Positions 7,555 through 16,592 of a stretch of 52,277 nucleotides of DNA are shown here, in pieces. Source of the stretch: a virus; IMG/VR virus record IMGVR_UViG_3300035698_003422, positions 1 through 52,277 of that record, one strand, 5' to 3'. Within the stretch, counting starts at the first letter, position 1. Each line of letters opens with the position of its first letter. The translations under genes were made by a program, and so were the position numbers. Below the pieces are notes generated by a model that saw nothing but the letters and a program-made list of their open reading frames with translations, was not told where the DNA came from and did no database searches.

Positions 7555-9776
7555 TGAAAATAACACGAATAAAACTAACGAATTATATGCAGCATGCCGA
7601 TGTCGATCAACAGATCGACGGCACGCTGATTGCAGTAGTAGGGCCGAACGGCAGCGGTAAAAGTAATCTTCTTTCAGCGCCGCAGTTCGCTTTGACTGGT
7701 GTAGTACCTGGAAAAACGAAAGCGGATCTGCTCGGTTGGCAGGCGGAGAAGGGTAGCGTATTAATTGAGTTTGAGCATAACAACATCAAAGGCTCGATTA
7801 AGCGTAATATCCACAACGCCAGTTGTCACGTACAGTATGGAGAATATGAAGCTACTACAGCAAGAGACGCTGAAGCGCTTATATCGCTTTATCTTTCCGT
7901 TGACAAGAACCTCGCACAGCAGGCAGTCTTCGTGGCGCAAGCTAAGATAGACAATATACTTACAGACGACCCGGCAATACGTGAAGTTACGTTCCAGCGT
8001 CTACTAGGTATAGGCGACGCCAACAAAGTGCATTCGTCACTAGGTAAGATAATCGGTAAACTCGAACAGCCTCAAGATTATGACCAGGCCATAAGTGAGG
8101 CTACAGTCACACTTGCAGACCTTCGTACTCGCATGACCGAGCTTGAGATGGCGTCAGCAACATCAGATGAGTTATTGAACAAGCTCAAGTTCGATAACAT
8201 TGCCGATATAGATGGCGAGGTGACTAGGCTGAGTAGACTTAAGTTTGTCTATACGCAGAAAGCCGAGGCTTTGCTCGCAGCTGAAACCGCCAAAGTTCAG
8301 CAAGCTGCGTTAATGGCTGAGATAGTTGAGCTGGAGAAGTTGTCTGACGGCGACTATGAGGCGGCCTCTTTAGAGTCTGACAGGCTCCAGGAGAAGCTTG
8401 ACGCGATGGCAAGGTACGCCGAGGCAAAACAAGTCAGGGAGGCCGCAGGACACGCTGTAATAGCGTTAGGCGAGGCTCCGTCAACAGCTGAAGAGATAGC
8501 CGAACTTAAGTCGCAGTATGACATTGCTGTAGCGAAGGTAGGTGAACTCAACGGCACGTATACGTTGTACAACGACTTGCTGACTGCACTTCAGTCCGCT
8601 GAAGGCTTAGAAGCTTGTCCTGTCTGTGGCGCTGCCGTCACTGATATAGCGGGGCTTAAGCAACGCTTACACGCACAGGCGACTGCACTGCACGCTAGAT
8701 TGGTAATGGCGACGCAGTCCCGGGATAATGCCAGTAAAGCACAAACGCACGCTACATCAGTACTGACTAAGTACGAGACTGATAGAATCGCGGCTATTGC
8801 ACACTATAATACGACGAATAATGCGTTTAAGTTGACCCCGGAGATTACAGGTGACATAGAAGTAGCACGCACAGAGTATAGAGAAGCGGCAGCTAAAGCC
8901 AGGAATATACTGGAATACTCAAGCGCGTTACAAACTAAGCGCGGAGCCTTGACGCAAGTAAATCAGGTCGTTAAGGAGACTGAAGCTAGAGCTGCAACAT
9001 ATAAGGATACTGACACTGGTATCCCGACAACAGGGAAGCGTACTGTACTGGAGCAGATCGATTATGAGTGTAGTGTTCTGACATCTATGCGCGCTGAACT
9101 TGTTGAGATAGATAAACATTTATCAATGTGTAAAGGAGCTATCGCTGAAGTAAACTCGGCTATAGTATCCGCAGAGGTAGTAGTCAGTGATCTAGGGGCT
9201 AAACGCGACTCGCAAGCTGGAGTTAAAGAAGCTATTGAGACACTGACAGCTGTACGGAACTGGTTCCATTATAAGAACGGGCCGCACACGCTGTCTAGCA
9301 ATGTATTAACGCATATGACTGACGAGGTAAATAAATTCCTCGGTCACTTCGCAGCTCCTTTTGTTGTGGAGCCGTGCGGAGATACATTAGGGTTTTACTG
9401 TCAGTTTACGGACGGACGTAAAGTACCCGATAAAAAGCCGGAAGCCAGTAAGGTGTTATCCGGAGGAGAGAAAGTCCAACTCGCTGTAGCGTTTAGATTC
9501 GCATCATATTGTATGTTTGCGGCTAAGCTAGGCCTATTGAGCTTGGATGAACCAACTGTGTACTTAGACGATAGCAAGGTAGCAGCTTTCTGCGACCTTC
9601 TTACACAGATAAAGAGAGTTGCTAAAAGCATGAACCTGCAGGTATTACTTGCTACCCATGAACGCAGCGTTATACCCTTCTGTGATAGTATCATAGATGT
9701 GTCCGATTTAACGGACGTGGAGAAAACCGTCAGTGCAGGCATTGACGATATAGTAAACAAAGAAACGATACAATAA
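7554..9776 (+). CDS. sbcC: SbcC/Rad50-like ATPase (T4 gp46-like)
   Basis: A 740-residue SMC-type ATPase. Walker A is GPNGSGKSN (30-38). Long heptad regions flank a zinc hook, CPVC (354-357). The ABC signature LSGGEK is at 635-640, Walker B LSLDEPT at 662-668, and the H-loop ATHERS follows. All parts needed for ATP-driven dimerisation with SbcD are present. It is shorter than E. coli SbcC, as usual for phage gp46 proteins. It starts by TAATG overlap. Confidence 0.93.
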   Translation: MKITRIKLTNYMQHADVDQQIDGTLIAVVGPNGSGKSNLLSAPQFALTGVVPGKTKADLLGWQAEKGSVLIEFEHNNIKGSIKRNIHNASCHVQYGEYEATTARDAEALISLYLSVDKNLAQQAVFVAQAKIDNILTDDPAIREVTFQRLLGIGDANKVHSSLGKIIGKLEQPQDYDQAISEATVTLADLRTRMTELEMASATSDELLNKLKFDNIADIDGEVTRLSRLKFVYTQKAEALLAAETAKVQQAALMAEIVELEKLSDGDYEAASLESDRLQEKLDAMARYAEAKQVREAAGHAVIALGEAPSTAEEIAELKSQYDIAVAKVGELNGTYTLYNDLLTALQSAEGLEACPVCGAAVTDIAGLKQRLHAQATALHARLVMATQSRDNASKAQTHATSVLTKYETDRIAAIAHYNTTNNAFKLTPEITGDIEVARTEYREAAAKARNILEYSSALQTKRGALTQVNQVVKETEARAATYKDTDTGIPTTGKRTVLEQIDYECSVLTSMRAELVEIDKHLSMCKGAIAEVNSAIVSAEVVVSDLGAKRDSQAGVKEAIETLTAVRNWFHYKNGPHTLSSNVLTHMTDEVNKFLGHFAAPFVVEPCGDTLGFYCQFTDGRKVPDKKPEASKVLSGGEKVQLAVAFRFASYCMFAAKLGLLSLDEPTVYLDDSKVAAFCDLLTQIKRVAKSMNLQVLLATHERSVIPFCDSIIDVSDLTDVEKTVSAGIDDIVNKETIQ

Positions 9777-9819
9777 TTAAGAGCTGAACTAAGCGCAAAA
9801 AAAACGCAAAGGCACAAAA

Positions 9820-11739
9820 ATGAGTCAAGAATCAGAGCAAAATGATACGAAAGACGTTAAGGATCAGGCAATGGGCCTGATCGGAATGTTAGCACAGGCG
9901 ATTGAAGGCCTGAAGACGTTGGGCGTTATTTCGTCTGACACCGATACTGTGATAGGGGCAACACCGGAGGTGTCAGCCCCGATCCTACCTGAGGCGGTAA
10001 TCACTACGCCTGAGGCAACTGAGCCAGAGCAGCCGAGGCCAATATCAGCAGACCCTATGAAGGCTAAAAAAGCTGAGATTATCAGGGGATCTGACGGTAA
10101 GTTTATTAGCGCTAAGACTGCTGAGTCTGGTAGCGTTACCTCGGATACAGTTAATAAAGTTCTTAGAATCAGGAAAAAGGCTATGCCTGCTCCTAAGCAT
10201 AAGTATCCGGCACCCGACACAGTAGACATGTTCGTTACCTGGTTCTATGCTACACCTGAGAAAGACCTGTACTCCTGCAAATGTGGACAGTATGAAGTCA
10301 AGCTAGGCAGCAAGACTGCCGGCACAGCTAATGTGTTATTGTTCCACTCAAAGACAGAGCACCATCACGGCAGTGACGATCCTGAAACAGGGATTAATAA
10401 GCATGCAAGTAACGTAATAGGTGTACGTCCATTAGATAGTGACACAGGCGTGTTTAACGCCAGCCGCATAGTATACGGTACATCACATAACGCACAGAAG
10501 CGTCCGCAGGAAGCCGCAGAGGCTGCCGGAGCCATTCCAGTTCCTTTCGAGAACGTTGTGATTGAAGAAGGCGGAGCAGGCTTAGACCTGACTAAGCTTG
10601 AAATCGTGGCGTGGGATAAAGCGACTGACATTATCATACCTCCTGTACAAGGTAAGCGCAGGCGTACATGGGCTGGTAACTTTTACGTCGTTAGTCGGCA
10701 TTTTGCCGGCGCAATGGTATTGAAGGTAGAGGATGATTACTTCCTGTTTGATTGCGATCAAGAGGAGCTGAATTATTTTAACTTCAATCCTTTCTTCACG
10801 CACTTGCCGGGAAAAGTTGCGACAGTACAAGAGGCCTACGAGCTTCTGAAGCCTGACGAGGTTAAAGAAGCTGAAGCTAAAGGTATCGATGTTAAACGCC
10901 AGGGTGAGTTCTTCTTCGTGAAAGCGGATCAGGACTTGTTCGCCGCTGAAGCGACTGGAAAAACGAGAAACACAGCGTTTAAGTACGGCATGACATTGAT
11001 GCTGTATGACACTGTTATGCACATGATTGACGTGGTCGGGCAGAATAAGTATCTCCAGAGCTCTAAAATAATGGCTTATGATGTGTCGGAGTTCCTGCGT
11101 CGTTGCGTTGAACATAACAACGGTTATCTTCCTGAGGGCAATAGCTTAGAAACAACGGTAACACCTAGAGGTAAGCAAAGTGGGAAAACAGCATTAGAAA
11201 TATTTACGCCTCTTCTGGACCGGTATAGAGCGTCCATCGAGATAACGCATCCTATATTCACTACTGCTATTTCGCTAGAGATGCCTAAGTCAGTCGCGTC
11301 TAAGGAATGTGAAACAAAGACCTACAGCCTCATGACAATGCCGTTGTACGGTTTTAGAACTGCTACCGCGTATGTTTCTTCTGTGGCGCGCAGCTTAGCA
11401 GATACGCTTGGGTTACGTAGTCTAATGCGTGAAGTATCGTCTATACTTAGCTACCGTACAATCGGTATTGGCGGGAGCGCTACTGATATAAAAGCCGATG
11501 GTTGGGCAGCTAAAGCTTGGGGGATCTATTACGACCTCAAGCTAGGTGCTAATAACGATACTGGTACACGCAACTCGCATGTTGCAACTGCTACGCGTAT
11601 GGATGGAGACGACGTCTACGCCCGTGGCTGTGTAAGCCACAGCGGCAGAGAGCATCATGACCTGTTCCTACCTGCTTGGTACAAAGTATATAGTAACACC
11701 GCGACAGTCAACTGGACCGTAAGCGGCGATGTAGATTAA
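9820..11739 (+). CDS. Large conserved-looking phage protein, unknown function
   Basis: A 639-residue protein. The first 130 residues are low-complexity (Glu/Pro/Thr/Lys). A short Cys/His region (YSCKCGQ ... HSKTEHHHG) follows at about 150-185 and could bind zinc. The C-terminus, ARGCVSHSGREHHDLFLP then AWYKV, resembles a motif I associate with large conserved proteins of unknown function in tailed phages (R-G-x-V-x-H...L.LP.WH.V). It follows sbcC after 43 nt and precedes a long structured leader. A DNA-processing or structural role cannot be decided from sequence. Confidence 0.75.
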   Translation: MSQESEQNDTKDVKDQAMGLIGMLAQAIEGLKTLGVISSDTDTVIGATPEVSAPILPEAVITTPEATEPEQPRPISADPMKAKKAEIIRGSDGKFISAKTAESGSVTSDTVNKVLRIRKKAMPAPKHKYPAPDTVDMFVTWFYATPEKDLYSCKCGQYEVKLGSKTAGTANVLLFHSKTEHHHGSDDPETGINKHASNVIGVRPLDSDTGVFNASRIVYGTSHNAQKRPQEAAEAAGAIPVPFENVVIEEGGAGLDLTKLEIVAWDKATDIIIPPVQGKRRRTWAGNFYVVSRHFAGAMVLKVEDDYFLFDCDQEELNYFNFNPFFTHLPGKVATVQEAYELLKPDEVKEAEAKGIDVKRQGEFFFVKADQDLFAAEATGKTRNTAFKYGMTLMLYDTVMHMIDVVGQNKYLQSSKIMAYDVSEFLRRCVEHNNGYLPEGNSLETTVTPRGKQSGKTALEIFTPLLDRYRASIEITHPIFTTAISLEMPKSVASKECETKTYSLMTMPLYGFRTATAYVSSVARSLADTLGLRSLMREVSSILSYRTIGIGGSATDIKADGWAAKAWGIYYDLKLGANNDTGTRNSHVATATRMDGDDVYARGCVSHSGREHHDLFLPAWYKVYSNTATVNWTVSGDVD

Positions 11740-11876
11740 TTTTGAGAGCCCAGTAAGCTGGAAAAAGTACGTTGCCTAGCTCTCTAAGGTAACGTTGAGG
11801 CGGTGAATTGACACCACGCTAGGAATGGCCAACCCCCACAAGGCAGGAAACATTCCCGAATTATTAAGGAAGAACT
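11740..11876 (+). other. Structured non-coding leader
   Basis: A 137-nt gap with no ORF but three possible helices: GAGAGC (744-749 of the 11 kb block) with GCTCTC (11779-11784), GGTG (11802-11805) with CACC (11812-11815), and GGAATGGCC (11822-11830) with GGC plus CATTCC (11842-11844, 11851-11856). It lies directly upstream of the next gene, so it may be a regulatory 5' UTR. No known riboswitch class is recognised. Confidence 0.4.
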
Positions 11877-12398
11877 ATGACAAGTCAAGACGAATACAAT
11901 AAATGTTCAAACATAGACGCTGTATATAACCAGCTCAAAGAAATCGGGATCGAAACAATCTTCGAGCTTGATACAGCTATACTCAAACTTTTAGGTGCAG
12001 CAATTAATGCGCCTATAAGTAAAGGTGTGCTGCCACTGATAGGCCGCTACATCACTGTGGGGCAACGTATAATCTCAGAGTCTGCAACAGTCCACGACAT
12101 CTTCGAGCTAAAATATAAGTGGGGAGACACTGAGGAAGGTTACAGTCTGACTGGGATTGTAATCAGTTCAAAGTACCATGACGGCCTTGTATTGCGCTGG
12201 GACTTCGAGACCGGCTGGGTAAATATCATATGCGGCGCGCTAATCAATAAGCATTACACTAGACTTATTGATGCCGTGGCTGATAGACGAGCTGCTATAG
12301 CCGCTATGCCAGAACAGCGTTCATACTATAAGCGCAGAGCGCAGCTTACCGAGTCAGCCTTGTTCTACCAGGAGTTGCGTGGCATCGCTGAAGAATAG
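11877..12398 (+). CDS. Unknown protein
   Basis: A 173-residue soluble protein with mixed alpha/beta character and no motif that I recognise. AAGGAAG lies about 6 nt upstream of the ATG and a strong terminator follows, so it ends the sbcDC transcription unit. Its own long structured leader suggests separate post-transcriptional control. Confidence 0.65.
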   Translation: MTSQDEYNKCSNIDAVYNQLKEIGIETIFELDTAILKLLGAAINAPISKGVLPLIGRYITVGQRIISESATVHDIFELKYKWGDTEEGYSLTGIVISSKYHDGLVLRWDFETGWVNIICGALINKHYTRLIDAVADRRAAIAAMPEQRSYYKRRAQLTESALFYQELRGIAEE

Positions 12399-12404
12399 TT
12401 TTAA

Positions 12405-12444
12405 AAAGCACGTGGGTGGTTTTAGTAGCTCACGTGCTTTCTTA
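12405..12444 (+). terminator. Rho-independent terminator
   Basis: A 10-bp perfect stem AAAGCACGTG (12405-12414) with CACGTGCTTT (12431-12440), a 16-nt loop and a short T-rich tail (TTTCTT). It separates the recombination genes from the replication block. Confidence 0.75.
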
Positions 12445-12448
12445 GGCC

Positions 12449-12477
12449 TTGCAATAACGGGCGTGATACTGTATAGT
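12449..12477 (+). promoter_or_regulatory. Sigma70-type promoter for the replication block
   Basis: TTGCAA (12449-12454) and TATAGT (12472-12477) are spaced exactly 17 bp apart, right after a terminator and 36 nt before the next start codon. This is a good candidate for the promoter of the operon beginning at 12513. Confidence 0.6.
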
Positions 12478-12512
12478 ACGAATTTGAACAATAAATCCGA
12501 ACAGGAGAATAG

Positions 12513-12962
12513 ATGAAACAAGCAAAATTCACGCTGCAGTTAACGTCACATATCCTCGCAAACAGCGTAGAGCGCGACGGCAGTCCAGACGAATTCCAAC
12601 GCGACGGTCAAAACCATATAGTGTTCCAGCAAGCCTGGTTCCACTCAGCCTTTTGTAAGGGCATAGAGTACGGTAAGATCCGCGGGCTTAAAGCGGCGGA
12701 TATTCACATGGATCTGACATTTGCAGCTCCGACAGAACTGTTCAAGCGGCAATACCGCAAAGGACAGTTCCGCACGCACGAAGCGATATTCCCAGGTACA
12801 GACGTAACGTTTGAAGCCCTGGTAGGTGATAATGTAACCGAGTCAATACTTGAGTCGCTGCTTACATTAGTCGGAAAATACGTGGGGCTATCGCCTTACG
12901 GCTACAATCTAGGCTACGGCAAATTCAGCGTAGTAAGCGTACATGTAGATACATGTGACTGA
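12513..12962 (+). CDS. Unknown protein with RAMP-like C-terminus
   Basis: A 149-residue protein. Its C-terminal segment, GLSPYGYNLGYGKFSVVSV (about 125-143), is glycine/tyrosine-rich and followed by a beta strand. It recalls the glycine-rich loop of RAMP-fold (Cas7/Cas6-like) RNA-binding proteins. No other Cas-like motif or CRISPR array is present, so this is a fold-level guess only. It is the first gene after the promoter at 12449, with AGGAG 7 nt before the ATG, placing it at the head of the replication operon. Confidence 0.6.
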   Translation: MKQAKFTLQLTSHILANSVERDGSPDEFQRDGQNHIVFQQAWFHSAFCKGIEYGKIRGLKAADIHMDLTFAAPTELFKRQYRKGQFRTHEAIFPGTDVTFEALVGDNVTESILESLLTLVGKYVGLSPYGYNLGYGKFSVVSVHVDTCD

Positions 12963-13003
12963 TTAGACAGTACGGGACATACTGTCAAAACCACAGGAAG
13001 TAT

Positions 13004-14536
13004 ATGAATCACACAACTATTGAGTTGGGTGACCGCTGTTTGCGTGTCTATCCAACTTATCCTGAGTCTTTACTCAAAAAGCTGAAGTTCTGGAAACGTG
13101 AGCTTGAGTGGAGTGAAGAACGAATGGCCCGGATAAGTACGGGGCATTATCAAGAGTTATACACCATATCCAAAAATATAGATAGTCTTACTAATGTATT
13201 AGTAGAGACATTAGTTACATACGCAGGCCTAGCTCACCGAGTTAAACAACATTTAGAGGCTGAGTGTTGGACGTATGACGTTATAGATAAACGTACTAAG
13301 TTTATAGCTCCTGACTTTAAAGCAGCTTTCGCACATCTACGTAATTACCAATACGAGAGCGTATATATGATGTTGATGTCACTTGGTGGCGTCGCCTCTG
13401 CACCGACAGGGTTTGGTAAAACCGCTTTGATTGCAGGAATAGCTCAGGCGTTTCCTCACGAGAGTTTAAAGCTACGTGGGACTCCCACAATAGTAATTGC
13501 CGCGCCTGATAAGGATATCAATAGGAAGAACTATAACGACTTCATAAACCCGGAATTAAACTTTATGCCTGGCCGCGATGTAGGATTGCTGATGTCAGGG
13601 CACAATAAAATCTCTGACGATGTACAGGTAGTAACACTGGGGAGCCTGCATAGGCTTAATCCTAACGATGTCGGCGTACTAATAATCGACGAAGTTCATA
13701 CAGCTGCATCATCAAAGCGCAGCGAAGTAGTAATGAGCTTCCCCCGTGCCTTACGCTACGGAGTAAGTGCTACGCCGTCAGGAAGATATGACGGCGCAGA
13801 TCTTATGACCGAGGCTATGTTCGGCCCGCCTGTTTACACCTGTACCTACGCGCAAGCAGTAGAGTTCGGTGCGCTTGTACCTATTAGCGTGTTCTGGATT
13901 GAATGTCCGGAGCCTGGTATAGGCATAGGTAAATATCTTAACTACAAGACCAGAGATGGTAAAGTTCGTCACGGGATTATCAGAAATAAGCCTCGTAACG
14001 TAATTATAGCCGACCTCCTTAAGAAGCTGCCGGAAGACATGCAGGCATTGTGTATAACACAGCGCATAGAGCACCTGCAGTATATGCTTGAACAAGCCCC
14101 TGACATAGACTACGTACACGGAACAACTAGGGCTGATAAAGTAACGAAGTTCCCGTTAGTGGACGCAGTCACGACTAAAGAGCGTATAGCTAAATATAAT
14201 TTGATGCGTGATGCTAAGATAAACAGGATGTTCAGTACTTACATCTACAAGCAGGGGGTTAATTTTCCCGAACTTGAACTGGTAATCAATGCAGGAGGCG
14301 GTGGTAGCGAAATCGTAGCTAAACAGATCCCGGGACGTGAGAGCCGTAAAGTAGACGGTAAAGAGAAAGCTATTCTTATAGACTTCTGTCACCCTTGGGA
14401 CACTGTTACTGATAAAGCGAAAATAAAACCAGGACCGCTCGCTGCTGACGACAAGAGCAGGGAAAAGGCCTATAAAAACTTAGGATTCGAACAAGTATGG
14501 CTGAAGAGTATAGACGAACTCCCGATGCTCCAGTAG
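13004..14536 (+). CDS. Superfamily 2 DNA/RNA helicase (UvsW-like)
   Basis: A 510-residue SF2 helicase. Motif I is APTGFGKT (133-140), motif II IIDEVH (227-232), motif III SATPSG (255-260) and motif VI QIPGRESR (441-448), in the usual two-domain order. Among phage proteins this best fits UvsW-type branch-migration or annealing helicases acting in recombination and origin control. AGGAAG precedes the ATG. The 3' end overlaps the next gene by 40 nt. Confidence 0.85.
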   Translation: MNHTTIELGDRCLRVYPTYPESLLKKLKFWKRELEWSEERMARISTGHYQELYTISKNIDSLTNVLVETLVTYAGLAHRVKQHLEAECWTYDVIDKRTKFIAPDFKAAFAHLRNYQYESVYMMLMSLGGVASAPTGFGKTALIAGIAQAFPHESLKLRGTPTIVIAAPDKDINRKNYNDFINPELNFMPGRDVGLLMSGHNKISDDVQVVTLGSLHRLNPNDVGVLIIDEVHTAASSKRSEVVMSFPRALRYGVSATPSGRYDGADLMTEAMFGPPVYTCTYAQAVEFGALVPISVFWIECPEPGIGIGKYLNYKTRDGKVRHGIIRNKPRNVIIADLLKKLPEDMQALCITQRIEHLQYMLEQAPDIDYVHGTTRADKVTKFPLVDAVTTKERIAKYNLMRDAKINRMFSTYIYKQGVNFPELELVINAGGGGSEIVAKQIPGRESRKVDGKEKAILIDFCHPWDTVTDKAKIKPGPLAADDKSREKAYKNLGFEQVWLKSIDELPMLQ

Positions 14537-15114
14537 ACGAGGCTCAGATAAAGGCTGACATGCATACAGCATTTGACGTATATTTTCAAGTACGCCAGGA
14601 GCTTACTGGACGTAAGCCTGATAAGACACCGGTGGAGCATCATCAGAACAAAAAATCATTTATTGCTATGGGCACTATATGCCGTGAACGAGGCTGGAAG
14701 TTAGATAGCTACATACGGCATACCTTTGGGTTTGTAGACTCCAACGCTATTGCGATGCGCCCTTCAGAGCTAGTAAAGCCGGAGATAATCAAACGCTATT
14801 CAGTGCTTCTACTTACAGACATACCAGGCTTTGAGCCTGATAGCGAGTATGAAGCATTAGCAGCTCAGGTATTAGTATATGCAGGGCGACGCAAGACGAC
14901 CGCTACTGCCGTGCTAGAGGCGCCTATGACTCCGTTCCCTTCGTGGTTCAGAGTCATATACGCTGATAGTCCGAGTCAGAAGATAATGGATCGGTACTCC
15001 TCAGAAGCCTATGACGAGATAAAGGAGGATGTTAGAATTTATGCAGTAGCTGAACAAAAAGGGCCACGTGCTTTTGCGGCATTACAGCGAAGCTACGGAA
15101 GGATAGGAGTATGA
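14497..15114 (+). CDS. Unknown protein between helicase genes
   Basis: A 205-residue, mostly helical and charged protein. It starts inside the SF2 helicase gene (40-nt overlap), and its stop overlaps the replicative helicase start as ATGATA/TGA. Its place just before a DnaB-like helicase would suit a helicase loader or primosome adaptor, but no AAA+ or known loader motif is visible. The start codon could be ATG 14497 or a later one. Confidence 0.65.
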   Translation: MAEEYRRTPDAPVDEAQIKADMHTAFDVYFQVRQELTGRKPDKTPVEHHQNKKSFIAMGTICRERGWKLDSYIRHTFGFVDSNAIAMRPSELVKPEIIKRYSVLLLTDIPGFEPDSEYEALAAQVLVYAGRRKTTATAVLEAPMTPFPSWFRVIYADSPSQKIMDRYSSEAYDEIKEDVRIYAVAEQKGPRAFAALQRSYGRIGV

Positions 15115-16592
15115 TATCTTCAGTTTACACCAGAGATTTTCAAATACATCTGTTATTTACATTATATAAGGACGTTAAGTTCATAGCGGAAACAGGGCGC
15201 TGGTTCAAACTGACTGATTTTGACATCCCGTCAATACGATTACTGTTTGAGATAATGTATAAATACTTTATACGCTATCAGCAACGTATACCTTTTGAGG
15301 TACTCAGGATGGAGGCTATTACAGCGGTGAAGTTCCCTATGACATCGTACGACACCGTAATCGAGGATATCGAACGTCCTATGCTTAGCGCCGTACTTCA
15401 CATGTTAGTACAGTCAATGACACAGCCTGCGTCTGTTGATTACTTTCGTGGCGAGCTTGTAGGCTACCTGAAGCACGTCCGCGTGTCTCAGGTACAGTCT
15501 GCGGGTATGCTTACGGCTGACCAGCAGATAGAGCATATGATGCTCATTGATAAGGAGCTTAAAACTTTAGGCACCACTGAGATGGAGTTTGGAAGTGCGT
15601 TCGACGAAGTAGACGAGGAAGAGTCTGTCTCCGGAAGAATAGGTACTGGCATACCGCACATAGATCTGCTTACGAATAATGGATTATTACGTAAACAGCT
15701 AGGCTTGTTAGTTGCATGCACAGGAGTCGGTAAGACAACGGGTATGCTTAACTTCGCAGTAAATGCAGCTATACAGAACTTAGGCTCTCTTACGATCACG
15801 CTTGAGTTGCCAGGTGCGCAGATAAAGCAACGTGCGTCATCAGTAATGGCGATGGTAGATGCACACCTGTTTAATATAAGGCGTGAGCAATGGCCTGTAG
15901 GCGTAAGAGAACGTATGCGTTATGTTAACTCACCAGAGTTCCCTTACAGCAACCATGTTAGAATATACGATGCTTCGGGCGGTGGTAAGACCTTAAGAGA
16001 TATCGACGAAATAATAGCTAAGTGGAAAGAGCTGCTGAGGAATCAGGGATACCCTGATGACTTCGGAGCAGTGGTATATGTTGACTGGCTGGAACGTATA
16101 AATACGGACGGCGTAGTCGGTATGACGCGCAACATGACTGATTCAAAAATACTTAGGATGTTACTTGAGCAGCTGAATGACATTGGTAAGAAGCACAACG
16201 TATTAATGTGGACTGCTACGCAGGGAAACAGCGAAGGTCAGACTAAAGAGGTATTGCGTATACAGCATACATCTAACTCCAGACAGGTACATCATCCATG
16301 TGACCTGAGCTTAGGAATGGCTCCGCTTAAGTTACCTGATAAAGGTGCTGATACGGGGTACATACCAAGTGACGACGTTTGGGCGAGCACTACAAAAAGC
16401 GTGAGCCCTCCCTGTGACCGCACACTTAATATATCATTTATGAAGACAAGATACTCTGCACTGGCAGATCACTACACCTCAGTTTACCAAGGCCCTACAC
16501 TTAAGATGTGGACTAAAAAATCGGTTTATGAACGGTCTAGGAAGATAGTCGAAGAAGAGGGCTTGTTGGAATCCTATGGAGCATTGGGATGA
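15111..16592 (+). CDS. DnaB-like replicative DNA helicase
   Basis: A 493-residue helicase with an N-terminal helical domain and a RecA-fold motor. Walker A is ACTGVGKTT (202-210), and the Walker B strand VYVDWLE is at 321-327. The preceding GTGIPHIDLLTNNGLL is the typical DnaB/T4 gp41/KaiC-type entry. It would form a hexamer and unwind the fork in the 5'-3' direction. It overlaps the primase start by 4 nt (ATGA), as expected for a helicase-primase pair. Confidence 0.85.
   Translation: MISSVYTRDFQIHLLFTLYKDVKFIAETGRWFKLTDFDIPSIRLLFEIMYKYFIRYQQRIPFEVLRMEAITAVKFPMTSYDTVIEDIERPMLSAVLHMLVQSMTQPASVDYFRGELVGYLKHVRVSQVQSAGMLTADQQIEHMMLIDKELKTLGTTEMEFGSAFDEVDEEESVSGRIGTGIPHIDLLTNNGLLRKQLGLLVACTGVGKTTGMLNFAVNAAIQNLGSLTITLELPGAQIKQRASSVMAMVDAHLFNIRREQWPVGVRERMRYVNSPEFPYSNHVRIYDASGGGKTLRDIDEIIAKWKELLRNQGYPDDFGAVVYVDWLERINTDGVVGMTRNMTDSKILRMLLEQLNDIGKKHNVLMWTATQGNSEGQTKEVLRIQHTSNSRQVHHPCDLSLGMAPLKLPDKGADTGYIPSDDVWASTTKSVSPPCDRTLNISFMKTRYSALADHYTSVYQGPTLKMWTKKSVYERSRKIVEEEGLLESYGALG

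Noticed and set aside
10582-11115. 177-codon minus-strand ORF
   Set aside because: It lies wholly inside the large plus-strand gene, has no ribosome site, and no recognisable domain.
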